From: an uncultured Collinsella sp.
GTDB lineage: Bacteria > Actinomycetota > Coriobacteriia > Coriobacteriales > Coriobacteriaceae
Direction: 5' to 3'
Length of the DNA stretch: 20,923 nucleotides
Assembly: GCA_900551015.1 (NCBI GenBank)
Contig: URUI01000038.1
Coordinates: 1 to 20,923 of the forward strand
Part shown: one piece after another, positions 1 to 7,149 of the stretch
Layout: each line of letters begins with the position of its first letter
Numbering within the stretch: position 1 is the first letter of the stretch
Made by a program: the position numbers and the translations under genes
The notes under the pieces: model-generated
What the model was told of the DNA's origin: nothing
The model's database searches: none
Seen by the model: only the letters and a program-made list of their open reading frames with translations

Positions 1-286
1 AGATATGATAAGCCGTAAGGAAGAGCTTATCTCTAAAATTGCCGCTCTTTCGGAGGCGCTCGGGGAAGCGCTCGGCCATGGCGTCCATGGCGGCGTCGAA
101 GGCGTCGGCCGAGCCGGCAAGCTGCTCGTCCAAGCCCTCGACCTCAACGGCCTCGGCGGGTGCGGCGGCAAGTTCGGCCGAAAGCTCGAGCTTAGTCTGG
201 TTCATCTTGAGCCAGCCCCAAGTGGCAGCAGGCATCGCATTAACCTGCTCGAGCGTGGTAGCAGCGGTGTTGGTTTCCTGTTTCAT
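1..286 (-). CDS. sufD: SufD, N-terminal part (cut by window edge)
   Basis: This is the start of the FeS assembly protein SufD, which partners SufB in the SufBCD scaffold in the cytoplasm. About 95 residues are visible before the gene leaves the left edge. The start is an ATG at 286-284 that overlaps the sufB stop by one base (TAATG), a sign of translational coupling. Around residues 18-26 it reads ATWGWLKMN, close to the (P/A)TW.WLKMN segment near the N-terminus of many SufD proteins. Residues 40-70 are Ala/Glu/Asp rich. The catalytic beta-helix part lies outside the window, so identification rests on this short segment and on the order sufC-sufB-sufD. An antisense frame over the same bases is a shadow. 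Confidence 0.8.
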   Translation of the reverse strand, partial: MKQETNTAATTLEQVNAMPAATWGWLKMNQTKLELSAELAAAPAEAVEVEGLDEQLAGSADAFDAAMDAMAERFPERLRKSGNFRDKLFLTAYHI

Positions 287-1698
287 TATCCGATCGCTCC
301 TTCCATCTCGAGCTTGATCAGGTTGTTCATCTCGACGGCGTACTCCAGCGGCAGCTCTTTGGAGACCGGGTTGGCAAAGCCGTTGACGATCATGGTGCGG
401 GCCTCTTCCTCCGAGATGCCGCGGCTCATCAGGTAGAACACCTTGTCGTCGCCGATGCGGCCGATGGTGGCCTCGTGGCCGATATCGACGTTCTTGGCGC
501 GGATGTCCATGGCGGGGATGGTATCGGAGCGGCTCTGGTCGTCGAGCATGAGCGACTGGCAGCTCACGGTTGCCTTGGAGCCCTCGGCCTTGGGAGTGGC
601 CACGATTGAGCTGCGGAAGGTCTGGATGCCGCCGCTCTTGGAGATGCCCTTGGTCTCAACGGTTGCCGAGGTATCGGGCGCGTTGAGCACGACCTTGCAG
701 CCGGTATCGAGGTTCTGACCTGCGCCGGCAAAGGTGATGCCGGTAAAGCTCGAGCGGGCACGGCGGCCGTTGAGCACGCTCATGGGGTAGAGATAGCCCA
801 CGTGGCTGCCGAAAGAGCCGCTGATCCACTCGATGTCGCCGTCCTCGTCCACGCGCGCACGCTTGGTGTTGAGGTTGTACATGTTCTTGGACCAGTTCTC
901 GATGGTCGAGTAGCGCAGGTGCGCACGCTTGCCCACAAAGAGCTCGACGGCGCCGGCGTGGAGGTTGGCCACGTTGTACTTGGGCGCGGAGCAACCCTCA
1001 ATGAAGTGCAGGTCGGCATCGTCCTCGACGATGATGAGCGTGTGCTCAAACTGACCGGCGCCCTTGGCGTTGAGACGGAAGTAGCTCTGCAGCGGAAAAT
1101 CGAGCTTGGTGCCCTTGGGCACGTAGACAAACGAGCCGCCCGACCACACGGCACCGTGCAGGGCCGCAAACTTGTGATCGGTGGGCGGGATGAGTGTCAT
1201 GAACTTCTCGTGGATGAGCGGCTCCCACTGCGGGTCGTGCAGGGCCTCCTCGATGCCGGAGTAGACGATACCCATCTTGGACGCCGTGTCCTGCATGTTG
1301 TGGTAGACGAGCTCGGAGTCGTACTGTGCGCCGACGCCTGCCAGGTAGCTGCGCTCGGCCTCGGGGATGCCCAGGCGCTCAAAGGTGTCCTTGATGTCGT
1401 CGGGTACCGACTCCCAGTCGTGCTTTTGGTCGGTGTTGGGCTTGACGTAGGTGACGATGTTGTCCATGTCCAGGCCCTCGATGGAGGGGCCCCACGTCGG
1501 GTCCGGGAAGCGGTTGAAGATCTCGAGGGACTTTAAGCGCAGGTCGAGCATCCACTGCGGCTCGTCCTTCTTTGCGCTGATCTCGCGCACGATGTCGGGC
1601 GTGATGCCGGCGTCGAGGCGCTCGAATCCCTCCTCGCCATAGGTGAAGTCGTAGAGGCTGCGGTCGATGTCCGCGACTTCGGTGCGGTTCTTGGTCAT
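286..1698 (-). CDS. sufB: Fe-S cluster assembly scaffold protein SufB
   Basis: This 470-residue cytoplasmic protein is the scaffold subunit of SufBCD, on which [Fe-S] clusters are built before transfer to apo-proteins. The length matches the family. The C-terminal third carries typical SufB blocks: CQSLMLDD around Cys380, then GHEATIGR, and the final EEEARTMIVNGFANP segment. Cys380 lies where the family has its conserved sulfur-accepting cysteine (E. coli Cys405 by family knowledge); other cysteines occur in FIEGCSAP and DTGCK. The ATG start follows the sufC stop by 12 bp, and an AAAGGGG ribosome site overlaps that stop. Order and spacing indicate one sufC-sufB-sufD transcript. Nothing looks damaged. 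Confidence 0.97.
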   Translation of the reverse strand: MTKNRTEVADIDRSLYDFTYGEEGFERLDAGITPDIVREISAKKDEPQWMLDLRLKSLEIFNRFPDPTWGPSIEGLDMDNIVTYVKPNTDQKHDWESVPDDIKDTFERLGIPEAERSYLAGVGAQYDSELVYHNMQDTASKMGIVYSGIEEALHDPQWEPLIHEKFMTLIPPTDHKFAALHGAVWSGGSFVYVPKGTKLDFPLQSYFRLNAKGAGQFEHTLIIVEDDADLHFIEGCSAPKYNVANLHAGAVELFVGKRAHLRYSTIENWSKNMYNLNTKRARVDEDGDIEWISGSFGSHVGYLYPMSVLNGRRARSSFTGITFAGAGQNLDTGCKVVLNAPDTSATVETKGISKSGGIQTFRSSIVATPKAEGSKATVSCQSLMLDDQSRSDTIPAMDIRAKNVDIGHEATIGRIGDDKVFYLMSRGISEEEARTMIVNGFANPVSKELPLEYAVEMNNLIKLEMEGAIG

Positions 1699-1710
1699 CG
1701 CGTCGCCCCT

Positions 1711-2511
1711 TTACGCCTGCTGCTCGGCAGCGGCGGCCTCGGCCTGGGCGCGCTGCTCGGCGGCCTCGCGCTCGAAGGTCTCAAAGCCGTTCTTGTCGAT
1801 CCAGGGGATGAGCGAGGCGTCGTCCTCGCGCACGATATGACCCTTGACCATAACGTGGACGCGGTCGACATCCAAGTGCTCCAGGATGCGCGTGTTGTGC
1901 GTGATGATGAGCATGGAGCCGTCGCAGCTCTTGCGGTAGGCGTCCATGCCGTGGCTGACGGTGGAAAGCGCGTCGACGTCCAGGCCTGAGTCGGTCTCGT
2001 CCAAGATGGCGAGCTTGGGCTGCAGCAGCAGAAGCTGGAGCATCTCGACCTTCTTTTTCTCGCCACCCGAGAAGCCCACGCCCAGCTCACGGTTGAGGTA
2101 GGCGGTATCCATGTTAAGCTCGGCCGCGAGCTCCTTGACGCGACGACGGAATTCCTTGCCCTTCATCTCCAGGCCGGGGCGGCCGGCGATACTGGCGCGC
2201 AAAAAGCTCGACAGTGGCACGCCGGGGATCTCGACAGGGGCCTGGAAGCTCAGGAACAGGCCGGCGCGCGAGCGCTTGTCGGTGGTGAGCTCGGTGATGT
2301 CCTGGCCGTCAAAGACGATGCGGCCGTCGTTGACCGTGTAGACGGGGTCGCCCATGACCAGGTGGCCAAGGGTGGACTTGCCGGCGCCGTTGGGGCCCAT
2401 CAGCACGTGGGTCTCGCCGGCGGCGACGTTAAGGTTGACGTTGTGGAGGATGGTCTTCTCGTCCACGGAGGCGGTCAGACCTTCGATGGAAAGCAGCGGA
2501 TTTGCGCTCAT
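1711..2511 (-). CDS. sufC: Fe-S cluster assembly ATPase SufC
   Basis: This ABC-type ATPase drives conformational change of the SufBD scaffold. It is soluble, not a transporter subunit. Visible motifs are Walker A GPNGAGKST (39-47), Q-loop Gln90, the signature FSGGE (147-151), Walker B LAILDE (167-172) and the H-loop His205. The FSGGEKKKVEMLQ block is characteristic of SufC. An ATG 30 bp upstream at 2541 gives a ten-residue longer form. The inner ATG at 2511 is preferred because AGAGAGGGA lies just upstream of it, while the outer ATG has no good ribosome site and the inner start gives the usual SufC N-terminus. The last ~20 residues are an Ala/Glu/Gln-rich tail beyond the usual end. Confidence 0.96.
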   Translation of the reverse strand: MSANPLLSIEGLTASVDEKTILHNVNLNVAAGETHVLMGPNGAGKSTLGHLVMGDPVYTVNDGRIVFDGQDITELTTDKRSRAGLFLSFQAPVEIPGVPLSSFLRASIAGRPGLEMKGKEFRRRVKELAAELNMDTAYLNRELGVGFSGGEKKKVEMLQLLLLQPKLAILDETDSGLDVDALSTVSHGMDAYRKSCDGSMLIITHNTRILEHLDVDRVHVMVKGHIVREDDASLIPWIDKNGFETFEREAAEQRAQAEAAAAEQQA

Positions 2512-2575
2512 GCTGTCCCTCTCTGTATATGGTGTACTCATGGGTGTACGAAACCCTAGGAATCTTCTCGGAATA

Positions 2576-2603
2576 AAGTTACTATGGGTTCGGCGTTAGT
2601 CAA
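2576..2603 (-). promoter_or_regulatory. Candidate promoter of the suf operon
   Basis: Read on the minus strand, TTGACT (2603-2598) is followed after 16 bases by TAACTT (2581-2576). This is a plausible sigma70-type -35/-10 pair placed about 65 bp before the SufC start. The -35 is good, the -10 only fair. The Rrf2-type operators lie about 40 bp upstream of this -35. Confidence 0.4.
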
Positions 2604-2640
2604 GGGAAAACCCGACTAATCCACTCGACTTTTCTAGATG

Positions 2641-2671
2641 TGGGACAAAATAACCTGTTGTGTTTGTCCCA
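2641..2671. promoter_or_regulatory. Palindromic operator 1, probably for the Rrf2 regulator
   Basis: A perfect inverted repeat with arms TGGGACAAA (2641-2649) and TTTGTCCCA (2663-2671) separated by 13 bp. It sits between the divergent sufC and rrf2 genes. The first 17 bases recur with two changes at 2685-2701, so it is one of two tandem sites. A dyad next to an IscR-like gene is probably bound by that protein; this is inference. Confidence 0.7.
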
Positions 2672-2683
2672 CTTACTTAAGAT

Positions 2684-2715
2684 TTGGGACAAACAAACCT
2701 GGTTATGTTGTCCAA
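2684..2715. promoter_or_regulatory. Palindromic operator 2, tandem copy of operator 1
   Basis: An imperfect dyad with GGGACAA at 2686-2692 and TTGTCC at 2708-2713. Its GGGACA block starts exactly 44 bp after that of operator 1, about four helical turns, so two dimers could bind on one face. It ends about 20 bp before the regulator start codon and just before its ribosome site, which suggests autoregulation. The sequence TAAGAT (2678-2683) between the two dyads is a possible -10 for the regulator. Confidence 0.6.
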
Positions 2716-2735
2716 GATGCGATGGGAGGGTAGGT

Positions 2736-3167
2736 ATGCTCATTTCTTCTAAGGGCCGCTATGCCCTCCGACTGATGATCTATATCGCAGCGCTGGGCGA
2801 CGCCGAGGGCAAGATCGCTCTGCGCGAGGTCGCCGACCGCGAGCGTATCTCGCAAAAGTATCTGGAGCAGCTGGTTCGTCCGCTCATGAAGGCGGGCCTA
2901 CTTAAGAGCGTGCGCGGCAAGGGCGGCGGCTACATGATGGCCAAGGACCCGGCCGAGGTGCGTGCCGGCGACATCCTGCGCGCCGTCGAAGGCAGCACGG
3001 CTCCGGTGGCGTGCGATGGCATCGACAACAGCTGCGCCCGCAGCGATCTTTGCTCGACCGTCAAATTCTGGCGCGGTCTGGACGACGTGATCGAAAAGTA
3101 CGTCGACGGCGTGACGTTGGCCGACCTTGCTGCCGTCCCCGAGATCAACTTCGACATTAAGCTGTAG
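2736..3167 (+). CDS. Rrf2/IscR-family Fe-S-sensing transcriptional regulator
   Basis: A 143-residue winged-helix regulator of the Rrf2 family, probably sensing iron-sulfur status and controlling the divergent suf operon. The N-terminus MLISSKGRYALRLMIYIA and the helix-turn-helix region with RERISQKYLEQLVRPL and GKGGGY (about 35-66) are classic for the family. Cys93, Cys100 and Cys106 (C-x6-C-x5-C) match the cluster-ligand loop of IscR (C-x5-C-x5-C) with one extra residue. The frame is open upstream to 2640, but the start is placed at the ATG at 2736, after GGGAGGG (2724-2730), because the protein then begins at the conserved Rrf2 N-terminus; the upstream part would overlap both operators. Related families with similar cysteines are NsrR and SufR-like regulators, so the exact ligand is not certain. 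Confidence 0.93.
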   Translation: MLISSKGRYALRLMIYIAALGDAEGKIALREVADRERISQKYLEQLVRPLMKAGLLKSVRGKGGGYMMAKDPAEVRAGDILRAVEGSTAPVACDGIDNSCARSDLCSTVKFWRGLDDVIEKYVDGVTLADLAAVPEINFDIKL

Positions 3168-3220
3168 GTTGAGCGCAATTCCTTAAGATTTCGCGGAGGG
3201 TTGTTGCCGTTTACCGAGGG

Positions 3221-3236
3221 GTTGTTGTGCAACAAC
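3221..3236. promoter_or_regulatory. Palindrome of unknown role upstream of the wall-protein gene
   Basis: A perfect dyad GTTGTTG-TG-CAACAAC about 70 bp before the wall-protein start. Its core GTTGTGCAAC recurs at 5197-5206 in front of the AAA-ATPase-like gene. It could be an operator; it has no T-tract after it, so it is not a good terminator for the preceding regulator gene. Confidence 0.35.
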
Positions 3237-3306
3237 GGGCGAGCTGCAATACTTACTCTTATCTTTGCAAACTGCACTTTAACTACACCAATGCAGGGAG
3301 GATCTT

Positions 3307-5127
3307 ATGCAGCGCAAGCATTCTGCTATTGTCGCGGGCCTGACGCTGGCGCTTTCGTTTGGCGCCGTTTCCGCGCCGGCACCCGCCGCTGCCGAGGAGC
3401 CCACGCCGGGCGTTGCCTCGGATGCGACCGATATCGATAAGGGTCTCTATACCCAGCAGTCCTTTTCGGGCGTGCTGAGGTCGGTCCAGGGCGTTTCGTT
3501 TGTTAACGTGACTCCCGAGATGAAGTACTTCACCAAGTACGAGAGCCATGGCAACTATAACCAGGGCTTTTCGTATGGCGACGGCTATAACGCGCTGGGT
3601 TATTACCAGTTCGACCGTCGATGGTCGCTCATTCCGTTTATGAAGCAGGCCTACAACTACAACCCCGAAAAATACAGCATGCTCAAGGATGCGATTGATC
3701 GCGGCAGCGAGATTTCCAACACGAGCAATGCCATGTACGAGAACGGCCAGCTCACCGAGTTGGGCCGTATTGCGCAGGAGGCTTTCCAAGGTGCTTATAA
3801 CACCGACCCTGTTGAGTTCTCGGCTCTGCAAGATGCCTATGCGTACAACTCGTACTATGCGGTGACCGAGGCGTGGCTCAAGAGCGGCCTGGGCATTGAT
3901 ATTTCGGGCCGTGCCGATTGCGTTAAGGGCATGGTGTGGAGCATCACCAACATGTGCGGCACCGGTGGCTGCAGGGACTTCTTCCGTTGGGCAAACCTTT
4001 CTAACAGTATGACTGATCGCGAGTTTGTGACGGCGCTTTCCAACAGTGTGGTCAATAACGTGGCGACCAAGTATTCGAGCCAGCCCCAGTATCATGAGGG
4101 CTGGAAGAACCGCTACCGCAACGAGCTGAAGGACTGCTTGGTTTATATCGCCGAGGACGAGGCCGCTGCCGCTGCGACGCCCGTGCAGCCCGAGCCCACG
4201 CCGGCGCCCTCGCCGACGCCTGATTCGAATGACGACTCGAGTGACGATGCCAACGATGACAGGATGGATGCGCCCTCGACCGGTGCTGACGGTGATGGCT
4301 CTGCTGGTGGCACTACCAACAACGGCTCTACCTCGAACGGTTCCGATTCAAACGGCTCTGCTGCGGGCGATTCGTCTTCAAGCTCTGCAGGCAATACGGA
4401 CAGCGACGCTTCTGGTTCGACCGGCGCTGGCACCTCTAACTCATCCACCGGCTCGAGCGATTCGTCCGTTGGCACCGGCTCTAACAACGGCTCCGGCTCT
4501 GACGCAACCCCTGGTTCCGATGCTTCCAAGGATGACTCGAATAAGGCGCCGGACGTTCCCGTTGCTTCGCCGGACAAGAAGCCTTCTTTCTCCGAGCAGC
4601 TTGGTTCTACGCTGGGCTCTTCGCTGATGGCTGGCGTCAATAACGGCTCGACCCAGAACAAGGGCAACTCTGATCAGGTTTCCACGGAAAAGATCGAAGC
4701 CGCAAAGGGCGACTCCAAGGACAAGGCTTCCGAGAAGACCGAATCCGATAAGGGTTCTAGCTCTGAGGAGAAGAGCGACAAGTCCGAACAGAAGAAGGAC
4801 GAGGATAAGAAGTCTGAATCTGAGGAGAAGGACAAGAGCAAGGACAAGACCGAGGACGGAAAGCAGCAGGGCAAGGACAGCGGTAAGGGCAACACCGACA
4901 ACCAGAACCAGGAGCAAAATGACTCCAAAACGGTGACCACCACGACCACGACGACTACAACTACCAAGTCCTCGGGCGGCAACATGCCCAAGACGGGCGA
5001 TCTGATTGTGATGGCGAGCCTTGCCAGTGCAAGCTTGGCCACACTGGGCGCTACGTCTATCGTAAGTGGTAAGCATAAGCTCGATCAGCAGAAGAAGGCT
5101 TCTGGGGAGGACGGCTTGGAGGAGTAA
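3307..5127 (+). CDS. Secreted cell-wall-anchored protein with lysozyme-like domain
   Basis: A 606-residue surface protein. Residues 1-29 are a signal peptide with a cut after APAAA. Residues ~60-280 form a compact domain containing KYESHGNYNQGFSYGDGYNA (77-96) and GYYQFD (98-103). A Glu followed by a GxxQF-type block recalls lysozyme or transglycosylase folds, with Glu79 the candidate acid. Cysteines in RADC, NMCGTGGC and KDC could form disulfides. Residues ~285-440 are a Ser/Gly/Asn/Asp linker, ~460-540 a Lys/Glu/Asp-rich charged stalk, then a run of ten threonines. The sorting signal is MPKTG (560-564), a hydrophobic stretch and a Lys-containing tail that is longer than usual and ends acidic. 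AGGGAGG (3295-3301) sets the ATG start. It is monocistronic and ends at a strong terminator. Peptidoglycan hydrolysis is inference; adhesion is an alternative. Confidence 0.85.
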   Translation: MQRKHSAIVAGLTLALSFGAVSAPAPAAAEEPTPGVASDATDIDKGLYTQQSFSGVLRSVQGVSFVNVTPEMKYFTKYESHGNYNQGFSYGDGYNALGYYQFDRRWSLIPFMKQAYNYNPEKYSMLKDAIDRGSEISNTSNAMYENGQLTELGRIAQEAFQGAYNTDPVEFSALQDAYAYNSYYAVTEAWLKSGLGIDISGRADCVKGMVWSITNMCGTGGCRDFFRWANLSNSMTDREFVTALSNSVVNNVATKYSSQPQYHEGWKNRYRNELKDCLVYIAEDEAAAAATPVQPEPTPAPSPTPDSNDDSSDDANDDRMDAPSTGADGDGSAGGTTNNGSTSNGSDSNGSAAGDSSSSSAGNTDSDASGSTGAGTSNSSTGSSDSSVGTGSNNGSGSDATPGSDASKDDSNKAPDVPVASPDKKPSFSEQLGSTLGSSLMAGVNNGSTQNKGNSDQVSTEKIEAAKGDSKDKASEKTESDKGSSSEEKSDKSEQKKDEDKKSESEEKDKSKDKTEDGKQQGKDSGKGNTDNQNQEQNDSKTVTTTTTTTTTTKSSGGNMPKTGDLIVMASLASASLATLGATSIVSGKHKLDQQKKASGEDGLEE

Positions 5128-5160
5128 TCTTCCAGATCGTTTTCTATAAGAGTTTGGGAC

Positions 5161-5196
5161 GGGGTCCGGTGCGGCGGCATCGGCCCCCCTTTTTTT
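5161..5196 (+). terminator. Rho-independent terminator of the wall-protein gene
   Basis: GGGG (5161-5164), one bulged T, CCGGTGC (5166-5172), loop GGCG, GCATCGG (5177-5183) and CCCC (5184-5187) form an 11-bp stem with one G-T pair, followed by CC and seven T's. It lies about 30 bp after the stop codon. Confidence 0.9.
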
Positions 5197-5268
5197 GTTG
5201 TGCAACGATTTGTTATGCCCCCTCGGGGGTCTGTTGCTACCGCTGCCCGAAACGTTTGCATGTCGATA

Positions 5269-5296
5269 TTGTTGCGCTCTACCCGCTCGCTACAAT
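5269..5296 (+). promoter_or_regulatory. Candidate promoter of the AAA-ATPase-like gene
   Basis: TTGTTG (5269-5274), 16-base spacer, TACAAT (5291-5296). The -10 matches five of six consensus positions and the pair sits 34 bp before the GTG start. The GTTGTGCAAC dyad at 5197-5206 is about 60 bp upstream of the -35. Confidence 0.5.
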
Positions 5297-5329
5297 GGGC
5301 ATCGTGCTGCGTTAGAAGGAGAGTTTACG

Positions 5330-7129
5330 GTGTCTGAACAGGTGAATTGTGGTTTTACTCATGCGTTTGGTGCACGGTTGCTCAATCATGCGGATAGCGC
5401 AGCTCTACCGGTTGATGCACACGACTTTTCCGATACAATCAATCGGTGTTTACTCGTCGATAAGACTATGTTTATTGCCGATATATTGGACAGTGAAGCA
5501 CCTGTTGCGCTTTGCTGTCGGCCCAAGGGTTTTGGCAAGAGCATGAATTTATCGATGCTCAAGTGCTATTTGGAACGACCTGATCGCCGGCTGCCGGATC
5601 GAAGCCTGTTCGCTGGTGCCCAGATTTGGCAGGCGGGCGGCGGTCGCTATCGTGATGAGTACGCGAGTTATCCAGTCATCATGCTCGACTTTACAGCTGC
5701 CGCTTCGAGGCATGGCGCTGGTGCTGCGGCAGCAATTCGCGGGGCTGTCGTGCGCGAGTGCGCCCGATTACTGCCGCTGCTTGCCGCGCCTGATCTGTCA
5801 AGACGTGAGGTTCGTCTTATCGAGAGGGCGGCGCGTGGGGTGGCCAGCGATAAGGAGATCGATGCGGCGCTTGGCGTGCTTATTAAACTGCTTCAGACAG
5901 CTTTCGATGAGCGGGTTGTTCTTCTGATAGACGACTACGACGCGGTATGTCCAAAGCGTTTGGACGCTAAGGACGACGGTAGCGTGGATTCCCTAGAGTC
6001 GCTCAGCCGAATGTTGTTCGACACCATTGCCGACGCCGGCGACTCGTTGCGATTGACGTGTCTGATGGGCGAGCGCCCCGGTCCTGCCGAGCTTGCGTTG
6101 TCCCAGCGTGGGGTTTCCTATCGATCGGCGACGCCACTGTCGAGTTGGTGTGATCGATGGTTCGGTTTTTCGGACGACGAAGTCCAGGTGCTGTTGGATT
6201 GCGTCGGTCGCAACGGCTGTCTGGATGACGCGCGTGAGTGGCTCGAGGGCTATCTGTTTGGTGGTTTTTATTGCTCGAGCCCGGAGCGCGTGGTGGACTA
6301 CGCACATCGCGGTTGCGTCGCGCCTGTTCGGGCAGATCTGTATGGTTACGCTGACCGTCTGAGCGCATGCGTCGGTGACTGGAATCTCATGCGCCTGTCC
6401 GCATTGTTCGATTTGCTTGAGCCGCATGGGTTTATTGAGGCGCCAGTGCATGTGCATGCCGAGGTGGCCGATGCCGCCAAGCCCGAAGATATCTGGACAG
6501 CGCTGTATCTGTCTGGATTTCTTACGACGGACATGACGGGGCATTCGGAGGACGGCGCGTGCCTTCGTTCCCTGCGTCTGCCTAACAACGAAGTGCGTCA
6601 GGCGCTCCGTCTTGTAATTCTGGAATGGTTTGAGTGCGCCGTTGAGGACGTTGGAGTTATCGACTCGTTCCATGACGGGCTGTGTCGAGGAGACGAGGAC
6701 ACTGTAAAGCAAGCTTTGAGCTGTGCTATCGGCGATCTGGGCATCGATGTGGGCCAATCAGATATGCCGACAGCCTATCATCTGGCGCTTCAGGGGCTCT
6801 GCTTTGGACTGCCCGGCTATTGCAATCCCAGCTCCAAGCGAAGTGGCGTCTCGGATCGCTGGGATATCCAGGTGATTCCCACCGGTCGGGTGTTTGACGT
6901 GGCCGACACGCTCGGCATGCTCGATGAGCGACCGCTCATTACGGTCAACATGTTGTACGACCCTGGCGTCGATGCCCTGGGCCTGGAACTGTTGGCGGTT
7001 CAGGCGCTGCTCGACATAGAGCGCGACGGCATCGATGATATCCGCGTGCCGCGCCCCGCCGTCGGGCGCATGCGTTGGGGCTTTGGCTTTGACGGTCAGC
7101 GTGTGTCCGTGGTGTGTCAACGACTGTAG
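5330..7129 (+). CDS. AAA-ATPase_like protein with degenerate PDDEXK_9 C-terminus
   Basis: A 599-residue protein of the AAA-ATPase_like (PF09820) type, usually joined to a C-terminal PD-(D/E)XK nuclease 9 domain. The N-terminus has VDKTMFIADIL (43-53) and a P-loop RPKGFGKSMNLSML (64-77); Walker B is LLIDDYD (~198-204) where the family usually has DEYD. The C-terminus keeps the layout of the nuclease domain: SDRWDIQV with Asp512, and a final GFGFDGQRVSVV. The strand that normally reads (I/V)-E-x-K is here ITVN (537-540), so the catalytic Glu and Lys appear lost. The GTG start at 5330 is chosen because AAGGAGA lies 7 bp upstream; the 45 upstream codons run back into the terminator. Cellular role is unknown for the family. 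It converges on the next gene with a 20-bp gap. Confidence 0.8.
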   Translation: MSEQVNCGFTHAFGARLLNHADSAALPVDAHDFSDTINRCLLVDKTMFIADILDSEAPVALCCRPKGFGKSMNLSMLKCYLERPDRRLPDRSLFAGAQIWQAGGGRYRDEYASYPVIMLDFTAAASRHGAGAAAAIRGAVVRECARLLPLLAAPDLSRREVRLIERAARGVASDKEIDAALGVLIKLLQTAFDERVVLLIDDYDAVCPKRLDAKDDGSVDSLESLSRMLFDTIADAGDSLRLTCLMGERPGPAELALSQRGVSYRSATPLSSWCDRWFGFSDDEVQVLLDCVGRNGCLDDAREWLEGYLFGGFYCSSPERVVDYAHRGCVAPVRADLYGYADRLSACVGDWNLMRLSALFDLLEPHGFIEAPVHVHAEVADAAKPEDIWTALYLSGFLTTDMTGHSEDGACLRSLRLPNNEVRQALRLVILEWFECAVEDVGVIDSFHDGLCRGDEDTVKQALSCAIGDLGIDVGQSDMPTAYHLALQGLCFGLPGYCNPSSKRSGVSDRWDIQVIPTGRVFDVADTLGMLDERPLITVNMLYDPGVDALGLELLAVQALLDIERDGIDDIRVPRPAVGRMRWGFGFDGQRVSVVCQRL

Positions 7130-7149
7130 CGGCGGGCGAAAGCCCTTTA

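Noticed and set aside
802..1536. 244-residue plus-strand frame over sufB
   Set aside because: It is antisense to the clearly conserved SufB and shows no domain or ribosome site; a GC-rich shadow frame.
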